Shown here piece by piece: positions 1-12,700 of a stretch of 64,000 nucleotides of DNA (position 1 is the first letter of the stretch; every line of letters starts with the position of its first letter). Origin of the DNA: Paragonimus skrjabini miyazakii (lineage: Eukaryota > Platyhelminthes > Trematoda > Plagiorchiida > Troglotrematidae). The stretch is from assembly GCA_014338405.1 (NCBI GenBank), contig JTDE01001530.1, forward strand, positions 1 through 64,000, read 5' to 3'. Made by a program: the position numbers and the translations under genes. The notes beneath the pieces are model-generated. The model saw only the letters and a program-made list of their open reading frames with translations. It was not told the origin of the DNA and made no database searches.

Positions 1-17
1 GTAACGAAAACTGACAA

Positions 18-200
18 ACATGAACCAGAGGCCCAGTAAGTCATGCACCAGTTACAATCGTAAACCAACTTTGAGCAACGTGGACACACCGGGGGACAGC
101 GTTCTTCTGAAGTGAGGGTTCCAACGATAATCCTGTGGAAGGAGACAATAGAAGCAAGCGTGAGCCAAAGGCCCAGTAAGACATGCACACGACTTACACA
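18..200. repeat. Diverged direct repeat, ~140-bp period
   Basis: Two blocks share a core reading GGCCCAGTAAG followed by a one-base difference and CATGCAC, then a related TTACA-ATCG-AAAC segment. The first lies near 20-66 and the second near 160-206. This looks like the end of a tandem array or a duplicated untranslated region that continues to the left of the window. The short plus-strand ORF over it (112-369) has no recognisable protein character. Confidence 0.5.
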
Positions 201-540
201 ATCGAAAACAAAAGTGGCGCCAACAACACGGCATCACAATGACGAGAAGGTGGTTTTTAATTATTGCTCAGTTAAAACAAACAGATATGAGGCCATGACA
301 CAGATTTCGACGACTTCAATTTCTACATCAGCTACCAAGCCATTAAAACGATTTATTCCAGGAAAATAATTCTCCCGAACACGATAGCTCAGGAACTCAC
401 GTTCTACGACTAGCATTCATGTACTAACTCATAGAAGTGAAGAATCTCTTCTGATTATGGTCGCAACACTGGACGCCCTCAGAAGCTCACTGGTGCAAGA
501 AACTGGACAATTTCTGGCTGGAGCCGTTCCGTCCTAGAAA

Positions 541-570
541 CTGAACTGAACTGAACTGAACTGAACTGAA
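541..570. repeat. (CTGAA)6 short tandem repeat
   Basis: Six perfect copies of CTGAA. A short-unit tail of this kind is common at the 3' end of non-LTR retroelements, so the bases just upstream (about 400-540) may be the 3' UTR of another element. That origin is inference. Confidence 0.75.
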
Positions 571-770
571 TACGACCTTCAAATGACCTTATTCCTGTGG
601 AACGTTTTCAAATGACTTTTAGGTTCTTACGGGGGATTGACTTGAAGGAAGTTTCATTTCGTACCCGAGATAAAGTAATTAGAAAAGGGTTTTAGGCTTC
701 ATTTAATCAACCTCTAATGGAGGTATTTTTCTACTTTCCGATAGGTTGTGCCGACTGTTTTACGATGCAT

Positions 771-949
771 GAGTAACTGCATGCAGTTACTCAGCCGTTG
801 GCTATATGTAGCCAACTGTAGTTATATGGTCGTACACTGTGAGCGCAGTAAGTTGCACAAAGCATCATACGTTTAATCATGTACTGATCAGGGCGGTGAA
901 GATAAATTTATGTTGTTTAATTATAATTTCCGGTAATTATAATTACCGG
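771..949. repeat. Cluster of palindromes upstream of the CR1-like element
   Basis: Positions 771-792 form a perfect 22-bp palindrome (GAGTAACTGCA and its complement). Positions 798-817 form a near-perfect one around GTTGGCTA/TAGCCAAC. Positions 930-949 form a perfect 20-bp palindrome (CCGGTAATTA and its complement). Together they could fold into serial hairpins. No gene product is implied. Confidence 0.65.
796..865. repeat. Left arm of an inverted pair flanking the CR1-like element
   Basis: The segment from TAGTTATATGGTCGTA through GTGAGCGCAG to AAAGCA matches the reverse complement of 4028-4074 at about 39 of 46 positions by eye. A further match (CGTTGG-TATA) lies outward, after a ~16-nt extra piece in this arm. 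The arm may be a terminal inverted repeat or one of two opposed copies of a short repeat. Confidence 0.55.
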
Positions 950-984
950 AGATCAGACAGTTAACTAATGACACACAACCCCAC

Positions 985-1887
985 ACATTTGCTTTCACAG
1001 AGGCCTGGCTTACAGGTGACGTCAGTGTGTCCCCGGATATTCAGTTTACCGAGCTGACTCCACCCGAAGCAGAAAGGGGGGCTCTGCGATTTTCCTTCAC
1101 CAGCATCTCCCAACACCCACGGTTATCCGTGGTTATCAGTTCTCTGATAAATGTGATGCAGTGGCGTCGATTGGCATTGCGTAGCCAAGACTCACTCGAG
1201 TGGGTGATGGTCATTTGCCGTTCTCCTTCATCCGACGACGATACTCTTCTTGTGGACCTACACAAATTTCTAGGACAAGAACCCTTCACTCGTCTACTCA
1301 TTATGGGTGACTTCAATGCTCCTAAGATAAACTGGGCATCTGTTTCTCACTGGGAATGTGAGAGCGGATTCTCGACCTACTTATCAACGCTAGTGCGACG
1401 GAGAGCGTGGACATATCATGTCAACGCCCCGAGGCGACATCGTCCTGATCAGAATCCCCCTCTACTCGATTTAGTCATTACTATTGATAGCCACCTAGTA
1501 GACAGAGTGATCATCAAACCACCACTTGGACACAGTGACCACTCTCTGCTCATCTTTGATCCTATCTGTTACTGGTTACAACAAACAGTAAAGAAGTCCA
1601 CAGCTCGAAACTTCAATCAAGCTGATTTTAAAAGCCTGATGAACTACCTAGGTTCATTACTTCTTGATTATGGCTCCGTGGACCAGAACTACTGCGCACC
1701 TCAAAGCGCAATTGAAAAAGTGGATGGCTTATTGATGCCGCGCAAACTGTACACTTCCTCTTGTCGGCCACCTCTTCCACGTAGAATAAATCGTCTCCTT
1801 GATGATTGTTTCTTTTTATTCGCGAAGCACAAGCTTACAGGAAACCCGGAAGACCTTCGCGCGTTTCACATCGTTAGAAATAGGTGT
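985..1887 (+). pseudogene. CR1-like ORF2, AP endonuclease part
   Basis: This part encodes the endonuclease that nicks target DNA to prime reverse transcription. Visible motifs are TEAWLT near the left end, MGDFNAP at about 1303-1323, and SDHSLLIF with the preceding LDLVIT block at about 1465-1560; all are typical of the CR1/L1 APE family. Only the first catalytic motif region is lost by truncation. The reading ends at the TGA at 1888-1890, and the same frame resumes directly after it with charged REIREHTKRAQ-type sequence, so the stop is a point lesion and not a domain boundary. Confidence 0.85.
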
Positions 1888-1890
1888 TGA

Positions 1891-3231
1891 CGGGAAATCC
1901 GTGAGCACACCAAACGCGCACAAGAAAAGGTCCTCCTCAAAGCTCGCGGGAATAAAAACTTCTTATTTAAGCATATGCGACGACTAGGAAAGAATAAACC
2001 CTCGGTTCTTTCTTTGCGACTGCCCGACGGGGCGACCTTATCTAACTCCCTAGTTGTGGCTGAGTTATTCAGGGACTACTACTCGGCAGTCTACAACGTT
2101 GCACAACCTGACTGGCACCCTATCCTTCCGCTGCATAATTTCCGGCAACCACTCCTCACTGTCGAGTTTTCTGTGCTGGATGTTGAGGACCTTTTACTTA
2201 AGGTGAATTCATACAGTTCGATGGGTCCTGACAAAATTAATCCCAGGATTCTAAAAGAAGCAGCTGCTAGTCTGGCGGATCCCCTTTATAAGTTGTTTAA
2301 ACAGACACTCCAAAACGGCATCCTCCATAGCGCATGGAAAGAGACGACAGCCACGCCCATATTTAAAGCGGGTGACCGGTACTCTTCGGCTAGCTATCGG
2401 CCAATCAGCCTCACTAGTATTCCGTGCAAGATAATGGAGCGCTTATTAAGGCGTTCCATCCTTAATCACTTTTTATCAAACCACCTTTTTCCTCCTACCC
2501 AGCATAGCTTCCTTCCTAATCGGTCATGCGTAACTAATATGCTTATCTTCATGGATAGTCTGACCGAGGTCAGAGACAATGGCTTCATCTCAGATGCCAT
2601 CTTCTTTGACTTTGCCAAGGCTTCCGACCGTGTCCTACACGGCCTCCTGCAGCACAAACTGGAAGCCGATGGTATTCAATGAGAGGTTCTTCGTTGGATT
2701 GTATCTTTCCGTGATAACGGAACGTTTAGAGTTAAATCCGGACCAGACCTTTTAACTTCCTCTTTGATTTCTGCGGGAGTTCCTCAAGGGTCAGTGCTAG
2801 GTCCTCTGTTATTTCTGATCTACATCAATGACCTTCCGGATAATATTTCTAGCAACGCCCTTCTATACGCCGATGACCTAAAAATCTGGAATGCCACTGA
2901 TACCAGTGCACCACAGATTGATCTTGACGCGATTAAGCGTTGGTCAGACGGTTGGAGCCTCCCACTAAGTGACAATAAATGCGCACATATGTCGCTCGGT
3001 GGAGACTCCGGCAACGCCTTCGTGATTCATAGTGCGTTCGGCACAATAGATATGATAAAAATCGATTTGAAGAGAGATCTGGGCATCTGGTTACCGCCTA
3101 ACTTATCTTTTGCGCATCACCACGAGATGGCAGCGAAAAAAAGGTTTGTTGCTCATAGAATGATTAAGCGCACTTTCCCCGGTATAGACCGCTCCTCGAG
3201 TATGCTAATCAGGTCGTTTATACCGGCCTGA
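1891..3231 (+). pseudogene. CR1-like ORF2, reverse transcriptase part
   Basis: Reverse transcriptase motifs appear in order: a SMGPDKINP block near 2218, TPIFKAGDRYSSASYRPISL near 2350-2410, motif A (FFDFAKASDRV) near 2604-2636, motif B (GVPQGSVLGPLLF) near 2776-2814 and the catalytic YADDLKIW near 2867-2890. All are canonical except S for F in motif A (KASD for KAFD). A TGA at 2680-2682 interrupts the frame just after motif A, and the frame continues unchanged afterwards. The YADD box is intact, but the stops and the frameshift make the copy non-autonomous. Confidence 0.9.
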
Positions 3232-3677
3232 AGAAAGACATATTAGCCGTTGAGCGTGTCCAGCGCGTGGCTACCGAACTAGTCACAGGCCTCAGTAGTG
3301 TCGCGTACGAGTCTCGACTTGAAATTTTTAATCTATACCCACTCGAACTTCGACTACTTCGCGGCGATTTAATTTTCACACACTTCCTCTTTAGAGTAGG
3401 CCTCGTTGATCAGTTCTTCACTATAGTGGATGATGACGGTCGGCGGGGATATAACATGAAGCTTTTCAAGCTTCATCCTCGGACCTTTCTTAGGCAGCAG
3501 TTTTTTCATACAGAGCGGTTAACTTCTCAAACAGTCTTCCTGCTGAGGTCGTCAGTAGCGCTTCTAGCGACCGCTTTAAAACATTACTTGACTCACATTT
3601 TCCAAAAATCCTTTTATGCGAGTTTTATGATATTTACTGTTATCCACAAGAGCGGTGCTACATCCTGTTTTCAATGA
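3214..3677 (+). pseudogene. CR1-like ORF2, C-terminal part in a shifted frame
   Basis: After the frameshift the reading continues with LKKDILAVERVQRVATELV and ELRLLRGDLI. This is the conserved CR1/Jockey segment downstream of the RT thumb (compare the family pattern of a Q-R-x-A-T-K stretch followed by L-R-R-x-R-G-D-L). It ends at a stop at 3675-3677. A few codons usually present between the two segments are absent, so the lesion near 3200-3216 is probably a short deletion and not a single-base change. Confidence 0.8.
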
Positions 3678-4027
3678 ATGCCTTTCAGATCAGCAAACGC
3701 CTGCTTGACACTGAACAGGAAAAACTGACTGGATCCGGGACTTTTGGGCCTCTACCTTGGACCCATGTATCAATCGCTGAATCGCTGAGTCTCTGAAACG
3801 AGTTTCAAGAGACCGTTTAATAACGTGGAATGTATGCACGATGAGTGAAAACGCCCCTGTTGGTTTTTAAAAGTGCACCGTTACAAGACAGTTATATATG
3901 GATCTAGATATAATCGGCTACATCGATGTAGTGGTATACAGCGTAGTATTTGGCCGATATAAAGAACTCATTAGACCTTTATAGTTGGTATAATCATTTT
4001 AAATCTGTAGCAATATAAGCGATTGCG

Positions 4028-4090
4028 TGCTTTTTTGTAACTAACTGCGCTCACAGACTACGACCATGTGACTATAACCAACGCTCTTAC
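4028..4090. repeat. Right arm of the inverted pair flanking the CR1-like element
   Basis: The reverse complement of 4028-4074 matches 819-865, sharing the exact 10-mer GTGAGCGCAG and the neighbouring GGTCGTA. The CR1-like element lies between the arms. The interior sequences next to the two arms are not similar, so this is not a simple long palindrome. Confidence 0.55.
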
Positions 4091-5515
4091 ACTTTATGTT
4101 GTTATGGGGTATCGTAGGAGCCGTTAGAAAGAGGACAACGAGTAAAGTGTTAATCCATTTATAGCTGTCCTGAGACAATGCACACGAGTCCCAGGTAAGC
4201 GCAATGAACGCTCCATGAACACCATTATGGACCTTGTAATGTGGATTGCTGTATATGATCTTAATTTATCCTAAGCGAATAACATAGGGCGCTCTATGTG
4301 TGCCCAAATAAACCATGTACACCAATAAGAAACACTAAGCTGTGAAAATCACACCCTGGCAGTATTGTGTTGCGGTGACCAGCAATCGTGTGGTTTTTTT
4401 AAGGATCCCGGATGCAGCCGTGTGGTTCTCGTTTATCTGTTCTCTACGAATGAGTCTGTGTACGCCTGCCATAAGAGGCTTGATACGAACACACTGACAA
4501 TTTCGTCATTCGTGCAACCACTTGCACGCAGCGGATGCCTGTCATTTTCTCAGCGACTCATCTGTCGTTCCATTCTTAGAGATCGTTTAACGCACTCGGG
4601 GGTTCTAGGCGCTTTTTGCTTGGCGCACTTTTGAGTTTCCTCGAGTGGGCTGGAACCCACCGTGATTGCCGTTGCTCCCGTTGGTCCCAGACTAGAGTAG
4701 AAGTAACCATTTATCATATTTCTAAATATTGCTGGAAATATATGCTTTGTTTCCAAAACCTACTGCGTTTTTTAGTTCAGTGCCTCCTGGGACTATGTTT
4801 CGGTTGCTCTACAGGAAAAACGTTTTAAATTGTTAGTGGACGATCGTCTAGCACATACCCACTTGTGCACTGCAGAGTGCATGAACCAGTCAACAACGTG
4901 CAAGTTACAAATGACAGCATTAAAGTGTTGTAACGCTGGTTAATACGACCTCAAGCTAACCCGACTGGTTGCAAAAGACTCAGCAATGAGGCACGACAAA
5001 AGTTTTCTTGTAAATTATCGATAGGGCATTACATATGATATCAACACAACAGCTGGCTTCATTGACTTGGCTTCAGTAGCTTGGCTTTGGCCTTGACTGA
5101 CGACTGTGTTGGTCACCCCATGACATGTTCCAGGGTTGTTGTTCGGTTCACGCATGTCCTATCTAGTGCACTTGTTTAACCTTGCGGTGAGCGCCGTGAC
5201 GCGCGTCATAAATGAGATTATTTCGTCTCGAGCCGTTCGTGACATAAAGTGAAATTGGTAACGAGCGCGAAAACCCAGGTAAACAGTTGAAAACTGAAAA
5301 AACCAACTCGCCATCAGACTAGAACAAGAAACATTTAGAACATCTTCATCACCGTACCACGATGAGGAAGGACTGGTTTTTGCGGTGAATCTAATATTGA
5401 AAGTCTCTGGTAAATTTCATTGAAAATAACCGTAAGTTTTCATTCCCATGTGTCTTTTCACAGTCGTAGTGTCAACTACAACAATGATACCTACACTTAC
5501 CTGCTTACGGTGGTC
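4091..5515. other. Non-coding stretch, nothing recognised
   Basis: I see no convincing coding frame, RNA or repeat in this stretch. The short ORFs on both strands at 4365-4828 overlap each other antisense and have no family character. Confidence 0.5.
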
Positions 5516-6740
5516 TCAAAATACTGCTCTCTTGGAAGAACGGCGTGAGGACGCAGTCCCAGTGATACCACTGAGGGAAGAATTGACACTTGATGCAATT
5601 GTCAACACTGAACCTCCGCCAGTAAATCCTTCTGTCCACCTTCGCCGAAAATATTCGAGCCCACTTTCGTCGTTGATACCGCAAATGGCACTGAACCCCG
5701 TCCTAATTTCGGTTCGTTTATTGTCGATGGTAGTGCTGGAAGAGTTTCCCGACGTTATAATGCACGTGAGCATTGAAACAGTTGAACGACTCCGAAGTCC
5801 ACTGGGGATTGCGCCGCGGGTAACGGGGTGAAAGCTGTTGATTCCGTTGAGTTTGCCTCTACAGTTTGCTCGTTTGATGGATTCTCCGGGAGATCCAAGG
5901 TGGCCATTGAAGTACTGTTTGCGTTCACGTTTTCTGTTGGGATAAAGTAGAGCAACAATCGTTTGTGATTACAGTTATGAAGAAATTCACGAAGTTCTTC
6001 TAGCAACTGGTCAAACGTTATGTCTTCCAGTTGTCTCTTGGTCATCACTTTCGACTCCGTGAATGTTGCCACACTAGATGATTGGACGTACGTCTTCTTA
6101 GACGCGTCGCAGTTCGAAGGGACAACTCTCAAAATCCCATTAAACTGTCTGGTCAGAAGGGGGATTACAAGAAATATTTCAAACTGACCGCCAAATGACT
6201 GGCATTTATGCAAGGAGTGCACGTATGACAGCAGACAGTCCAATGCAAACGGACAATCGCACTTTCAGTTTGTTGGAGTTACGTCACCTGTATGAGTGCT
6301 GCCCCTCACAGCCGTCGCTGTCTCAGTAACACCGAATGTCAAGGGGTTTTTATGTGCAAAGTTATCGGACGTTAACAACACCGCCTTCGGGACCAGTCGA
6401 TTACTAAACCCGACAGAATCTGTGCGATTTATATGCGGGTATGGGCGACATGTAGAGACGAGCAGTGTCTGGCAGTCGTTTATGATGTGGTCGAGGATGG
6501 CCGTTATGCGCTCGATGGCCTGCCAAATTCTGATTTGAGCGTGCAGGTTGTGCCTTTTTATTGAGTGATGCATCGCTTCTGCAAATTTTTTATCAAGTCC
6601 GCCAAATGTGGGGACCCTCTCGCTGCGGTAGTCGGTCCAATTTTCCGATTTATTAATGAGCCTGGTCATCAGGTACTCATCACAGAACGACGAGTCGGCG
6701 TTCCGCATGATAGGAGACACGACATGATAAAAATGCCCCT
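5516..6740 (-). pseudogene. Broken unidentified protein-coding remnant
   Basis: A minus-strand frame runs from about 6740 (just after a TAG) to 5755 and is broken only by one TGA at 6265-6267. After a frameshift near 5770 a serine/threonine-rich reading continues to 5516. Upstream of the TGA the product has a mixed, globular-looking composition (for example LDKKFAEAMHHSIK). Downstream it has an amphipathic stretch (RQLEDITFDQLLEELREFL) and then a low-complexity Asn/Ser/Thr-rich tail. I do not recognise the family. The long minus-strand frame with no visible splice sites suggests either an intronless retrocopy or one decayed exon. The plus-strand ORF at 5448-5831 is antisense to it and was judged a shadow. 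Sequence composition is the only support. Confidence 0.4.
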
Positions 6741-9700
6741 AGTACGGTATCAATATATCAACCGTATTCATGCTCATGCTTTTGATTGGGAAGAAGGCGT
6801 CATTCAGAGGTACACGGCACATTTATTACGAGTACGAATCTATTCGAACCATTGAACTGAAGGAAGACGTGACTAGCCCACAGGGTGCATATGGTTGACG
6901 GGATGGGGTAGAGAAGAAACTGTATCACAGGGTGGGGTACACCAGGTAGAGGCAGGCTATCATGTGACTGTTGGGGACATGATGTATAATCATGATTAAG
7001 CCTATTTGCGTAATTGCACTGTAAAACAGGTGGCATGATCTATTTGATCTTGTAGAGATACATCCAAGGAGAATTATATTCTGGATGGCGCCACGTTGCA
7101 GATCTTTCTTGTTGCGTTCAGGCTTTTTTGCGTAATTAATGAAGGGGCTGAGTCAAAATCACCTTATGGAGCTTGTTGAGTGCGTTGTAGTGCAACCGCG
7201 ATTAAGACGTGTTGAGGCGTCAAAATCACCCGTGACAGTTAAAAGAGAGAAGTGCCGAATAGGAATAAATTCTCTCAAGTAAAACAGAAGCGTCTCATCG
7301 TTAAAGGGTGAACTTGAAGGTCAGCAGTAAAAAACTTCCAGAAAAAGCTGATTATGGCTACTGAGCTTGATTTGCAACCAAACAACACCGCACATACAAG
7401 GAAATTGCCGTCGCATGCATCATGAGGATAACTCATGAATAAGGTAGGTAATGATCCCACTCATGCCCCTTATTTTGTAATCAGTATGATAAACAGAAGA
7501 GAGGGATGCAGGTTGCAGTATCGGTGATCTCTGTTTTAAACCGCTTTTTCCGGGAGTGCCGTAATGTGAGAATGCTTGTCATAGGCCAACTTTCTTAGTT
7601 CTGGAAACATAGCCATGGGACTACGGCAGTTGGTGTAGATACAGTTTGAGCCATCTCATCTTAGGGTGACTTCAGATTGAGAACAGAAGAAAGTTGAAGA
7701 ATGGAGGCATGCATTCCATGCGAATCGGAAGAAGAGTTATTTATGAGAAGTAGACCTTGTCGCGCTTCTTGAGCCGACACTTCTTGGAGAGTTCCGCAAC
7801 GGTCGTAAGTTAGTGCCTTTTAGCGCACCACAGTGAAGATCAGTACATAATTACGACGAATTCAGTGACGCGAGTGTAAGTGAACATTTGCGGGGCATAT
7901 ATAAACGCAATGTTTGGTGTCTGTCAGCGCTGAAGCTTCCTGTGATCGTTTCATGGGTGCCCCTTTCCTCGCTTGTGAACATTACTGAAGGTATTTAGGA
8001 GGCACTGACTGTTGATTGTGCTAGAAACTGGTTAACATTGAACAACATTTAACCGTGTGACACCTTGTGCAGTAAACCCATACTTCGTTAGATCGTCATG
8101 CACGTCTTCGAATTATTCTTTTCGGCACTTCACTTGATACACTCCTCGTTCTTAGGAGACTTCTCCATACCTCCTGGAAAAATCCCATGAGCTACATCGA
8201 GTGCCCTAATCCCTTTGCCTTTCGTGTACCCACGGTGAAAGTTTCCCTTGAGTGTCTCTGTAATCTGTACATTTTATTCCCATGCCGAAATCTCCATGAC
8301 GAATATCTTTCATATCTATTTGCGAACCATGTTTGCATCTATGTATACTCCTGGAATGGTTAAGGGTTCAACGAGACAACTTCAGCTAAACGTACTTCCT
8401 ACTGTTTGTGCGCCATTATACCGTCTTTACTAGCTGATTTTCTTTGTTTCATATCCAGTGATTTTTACTGTTTGGGTTGGTACAATACCTCTCTGAGGCC
8501 TCACATTTACTGGTTGTGAACTTTTGTATTGTTTGTGTATAGCATAACCTAGAGTTTTTTTAATCATTTCTTAGCAGAACCTGCATTTAATATGTGTTAA
8601 GTACGTCATTTCTAAGGCAGATACATTGTTGCTGTAGACTGTCTTATCTCTTGCACGGTTTGGACAGTCAGGTTGATCTGATATACGTTCTCATTACAAC
8701 ACTTCCAAGGGATTTTAGGGCAAGGAGGGCTCACATCGTTGATGCTTAAACTGTGAACATTTTTTCGGAACAGACAAAACTAGTATCTCTCAACGTCCGT
8801 CTCGTACGGAGCAACCACTAAGCCCATTCTAGGCAAATGGTGTACTTCTCTGATTCAGTCGACCCTTGTACATACTAATATGCTACCATATCGGAACTCA
8901 TCAAACAGCCTTTAACGAGAACTGCTTGTCTCTTTGCCAGTTTCACCTTCCAGTCTATCTCGAAAGGGTTCAAGTCCACCATAATACTCTATCTATGCTC
9001 ATGGGATACAACCTTCATAAATTCAAGTGAACTGCGGTTTTTAGCCATTAGACTCACAAGACTTCTTTACGCACAACACACGGCTGGGATGTTTTGACGT
9101 GTAAGTCACGGCTAGCCATTAGTTTATTGCGTGTGTACCTGAAGTCATTTATAGTCGTGTGGTTAGTCTAGTCTTTCATCTTGTACTAACGCCCCCTCAG
9201 ACATCGCCACATCTATGGACACATCTGCGGACAACTTCATGCAACAACTTTAATTTTCCTTCCTGATTAGGCATTTTTAGCAACGACCATGTCATTTTTG
9301 TCTGTGAGTGATCCTTCAACTGCCAGTCACGAACTTTTAAACACTACCGCCATTAATTTACTTTGGGCAAACTTTAATCTCTACTTTAATCTATTCGATT
9401 TTTTAAAATCTACATGGCATGAAAGTCGTAGCAACTGTCGTAGACATATATGCTCCTTTCAAGCGTCACTTGTAGTTTTCTCTTTGAACTCGAGTAAAAG
9501 CAATCTGGATTTCCTTTGCACTTCTGAATGTTGATTTCTCTACTTCTCCATTCGATGCACCTTCTTCCACTTAGCCCTACGCAGCAGTCCGTCATTGTAA
9601 ATATCCTTATGAGCTTCTTCCAGATATGATTGCATCGGCGGGCAAAATTTTCCGAAAATCCTGCAAATCGTAGTTTTATTTCCACACTGTTTAATTGCAC

Positions 9701-12700
9701 CATGGGACGCCATATTTTGGTCACTCTTTCTTTCGGTAGTTTAATTTGGTTCTGCATCTGCCCACTTATACGCGAGTTATACTAATATGCTTATAAGTCC
9801 CTTTTGTGAACGTGACAATCTAAGAGAAAAACAGACTAATCCAATCGTTTTGAAGTCTTACTCACAAATGTGTTCCATAAACTCGGTACACTAGAAAAAG
9901 AGCAACAAACAAAATAATTCCCAGTAAATACTGTCTGTTGCCTCCATCTGACATCTTCCTCAGGAAAACCATCCCTAAAGTTTGCGTTGTATTAAACATG
10001 GGAAACAGTTGAAGAACGATTATATGTAACTAGATATATACCTACCGGTAAAATAAAGTTGTAGCATTGCTCTTAATTGTTAATTGCAACGTGGGTCGTT
10101 GAGCAAAATTACGCAACTTACTCTTAAACTTAGGCGCAAAGCACCTGAAGGAATTCAGGCTAACCTGCACTTCCTACCGTAACGTTTGCAGTATTAGCAA
10201 GCAAATTCTAAGTCCAGAGTTTGTTTAAAAAGCGTTGAAGAACGACCAGGTTACGTGAAATGAACATCATTAGTGAAGGTCTACTTTGCATAATAATGCT
10301 CGTTTCTCTTTGCACGCTCAAAATTTTAACCACGCGCATTAAGTTTACTTTAGCTAAATCCATACGAGTGTGTTACTTGGGGAAAATGTGTAATACATAC
10401 TAATTGCCTTTAAAAAAATAACTCCAATGATATGATGTTTTCAACCAAATGTTTCAACTGTCTGTTAAGCTACTTATATAACACATCTTAGTCCGTCACT
10501 AGGGTTCATCAGGGCGTCAGTGAGTTAATGAAGTTTTCTGCTATTGCAGGTGCAGTAAACAAATGAGGACGTTCATAAGTTATGCTGATTGACAACGAAG
10601 GTACACCGTCTAAAGTGTATAGAAACAAATTGGTTCACATTATTTAAGCTACCTACTACATTTATTCATAACAGCACATGCTATGATCTCGCCTTTAACC
10701 AAAATACCTAATGATGTAATTTCTTGGAATCCACGAGGGGATCTTCAAATTATTCTGGAAGCATTTCAATTTATTACTGTATCACTTCGTGATTGTTGTG
10801 AAAGATCGAAGCCCGGTTTCAGCTTTCGTCTTATCCTTTGTTTAACATATGGTGTCGCATCTGAAGCTTGCTACTAACGGAAACCTACCCGAAGTTGTAA
10901 CATATGGAGACGGAAACAACTCATGTATGCAAGAATCCGGACAAAATTAACGGCAGAAGAATTCTGGTAACATGAACTTAATTAAAGTGTAATTGAATAC
11001 GATAATCAGCAAATGTTTAGTATTTCTTATTTTGGTATTTTATATTCCTTGTAATCATTACGTTCATAATCATGACAAACAACTGCGTTCAAACGTAAAC
11101 AGACGAGCAGCGCAACGTATACGGAAATTTTCTACTGACAATTATCTGAAGCTATTTGTTAAGTGAGTGAACAACATGAAGTGTAACGACCGAAAACCCA
11201 CGAATACAAGTTTCTAAGATTAACTGAAATCGTTGCAGGTCAGTACTACAAACAGGCTTAAATATGAACTTGATAGAAAAACTAAAACGAAACATTCATC
11301 CCATATTCACAAGGGAAATACTTGAATTTGGTAAAATAACGTCGACCCACTGCAAAATTTTGAGTGTATAACACAAAGCTGAAATGTTATTTCATCTAAC
11401 ATAGGCGATTTTCAAAGATGACTTAGTATTGTCTGTGGTAGTTAGAAATTGACATATCGATGATTGTCAAATAAACGTATGCAAGTTACTTATTCTTTCA
11501 AACTGTTGAACTCACTTCAAAAAACGAGTTTCCCAGAAACCCATATCTTTGTAATTATAACTGACAAAACAAATCCAACGGAGTTAAAGCTAACGTGCAG
11601 GAAAACCACCATAGGTTTAAGAATACTTCTCACTTAAATGCCTAAAGATTAAGTACAAACATGCAGTTTAACTTTGTGAGAATTTCAGAATGTAACAAGG
11701 CCAAATTTCCAGGGTGTATTAGAGAGCTTACATCTTTGTAATTACGAAAGATGGACCAAACCCACTAAAATTATGTAGTGATTATAATAAAATCGAAGCT
11801 GTCTTTAATAATAAAAAGTTCCCTGAAAAACACTTAAAATGTACGAGCTCACTTTCACGAAAGGCAATGGTTGGCACAACGATTTAAAAAATATCGTATC
11901 CAGTAATAAAATCGAGATTCTTTTTTGACCAACCTAATTAGATCGCAGAAGTAGCACCTGTTACCTGGCCAAAAAAGTACGCGCATTTTTAACCCCGGCA
12001 CATTCGGGAAAAAATGTAGTGGCTTACACAATAACTGTCTGAAGGTCGCAGTTCTCGGGAAACACGCAACCGGGAGTTTGTTACCGCTTGTCAGTTGAGG
12101 ATACGTCGGTAGTCTATATCAGAACGCTTACTACATGAATGATAAGTACCACTTATATCACATTCACAGATCGATAATTGCCTTCACACTTCAACCTCTA
12201 CCTTCTACGGAGTAGAATGTGTGATCTAGGTTGTGCACGTAAGTATACCCGATGACAAACTAATAACGAAACTGGCAGTGTACTTCCGGTAGGTTTTAGT
12301 CAGTAGACATGTACTATCTGTTTTAACATGCGGCCTAAAGACAAAATCATCCACACCTTTGGTATCTTCCAAATATGCATTAGTCCACAACCTCCAATGA
12401 GTCTCAGATTAGCAACCAAAATAACTTGCGAATCAGTTATCCATACTTATAAGTATGCTGGCAAGTAACTCATATGTTGAAGCACAGCTGAACAAACTGA
12501 CATGTTAAAATGCCACTATGAAAGGCACGAATATGACATCTTACCTGTTATCAACGAATTTGGTCCGATAGATGCAAAACATTTTAAACCTAATTCCGTT
12601 TTCAAACTGCAGTTTACTATGTTCTGTACTCTTCAAATGGCATTCATGCAGTCGCTAAAATGTAGCAGCCAGGTGATCGCCTTCATTTACCTAAACTTCA

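Larger units (their letters stand above)
961..3800 (+). mobile_element. CR1-like non-LTR retrotransposon, 5'-truncated, inactive
   Basis: This is a LINE of the CR1/Jockey type with an apurinic-like endonuclease followed by a reverse transcriptase. The endonuclease reading starts inside the domain at the TEAWLT motif (about 997), so ORF1 and the N-terminus of ORF2 are missing. One reading frame stays open from 961 to 3231 except for two TGA codons (1888-1890, 2680-2682). A frameshift near 3200-3216 moves the C-terminal part into another frame. The 3' end is not sharply defined; the bases near 3768-3790 contain a short ATCGCTGA repetition that may be the tail. No target-site duplication was found. 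The two stops could both come from CGA-to-TGA change, so this copy looks young compared with the other LINE remnants here. Confidence 0.9.

Noticed and set aside
5448..5831. 127-codon plus-strand ORF
   Set aside because: Antisense to the more coherent minus-strand reading of 5516-6740.
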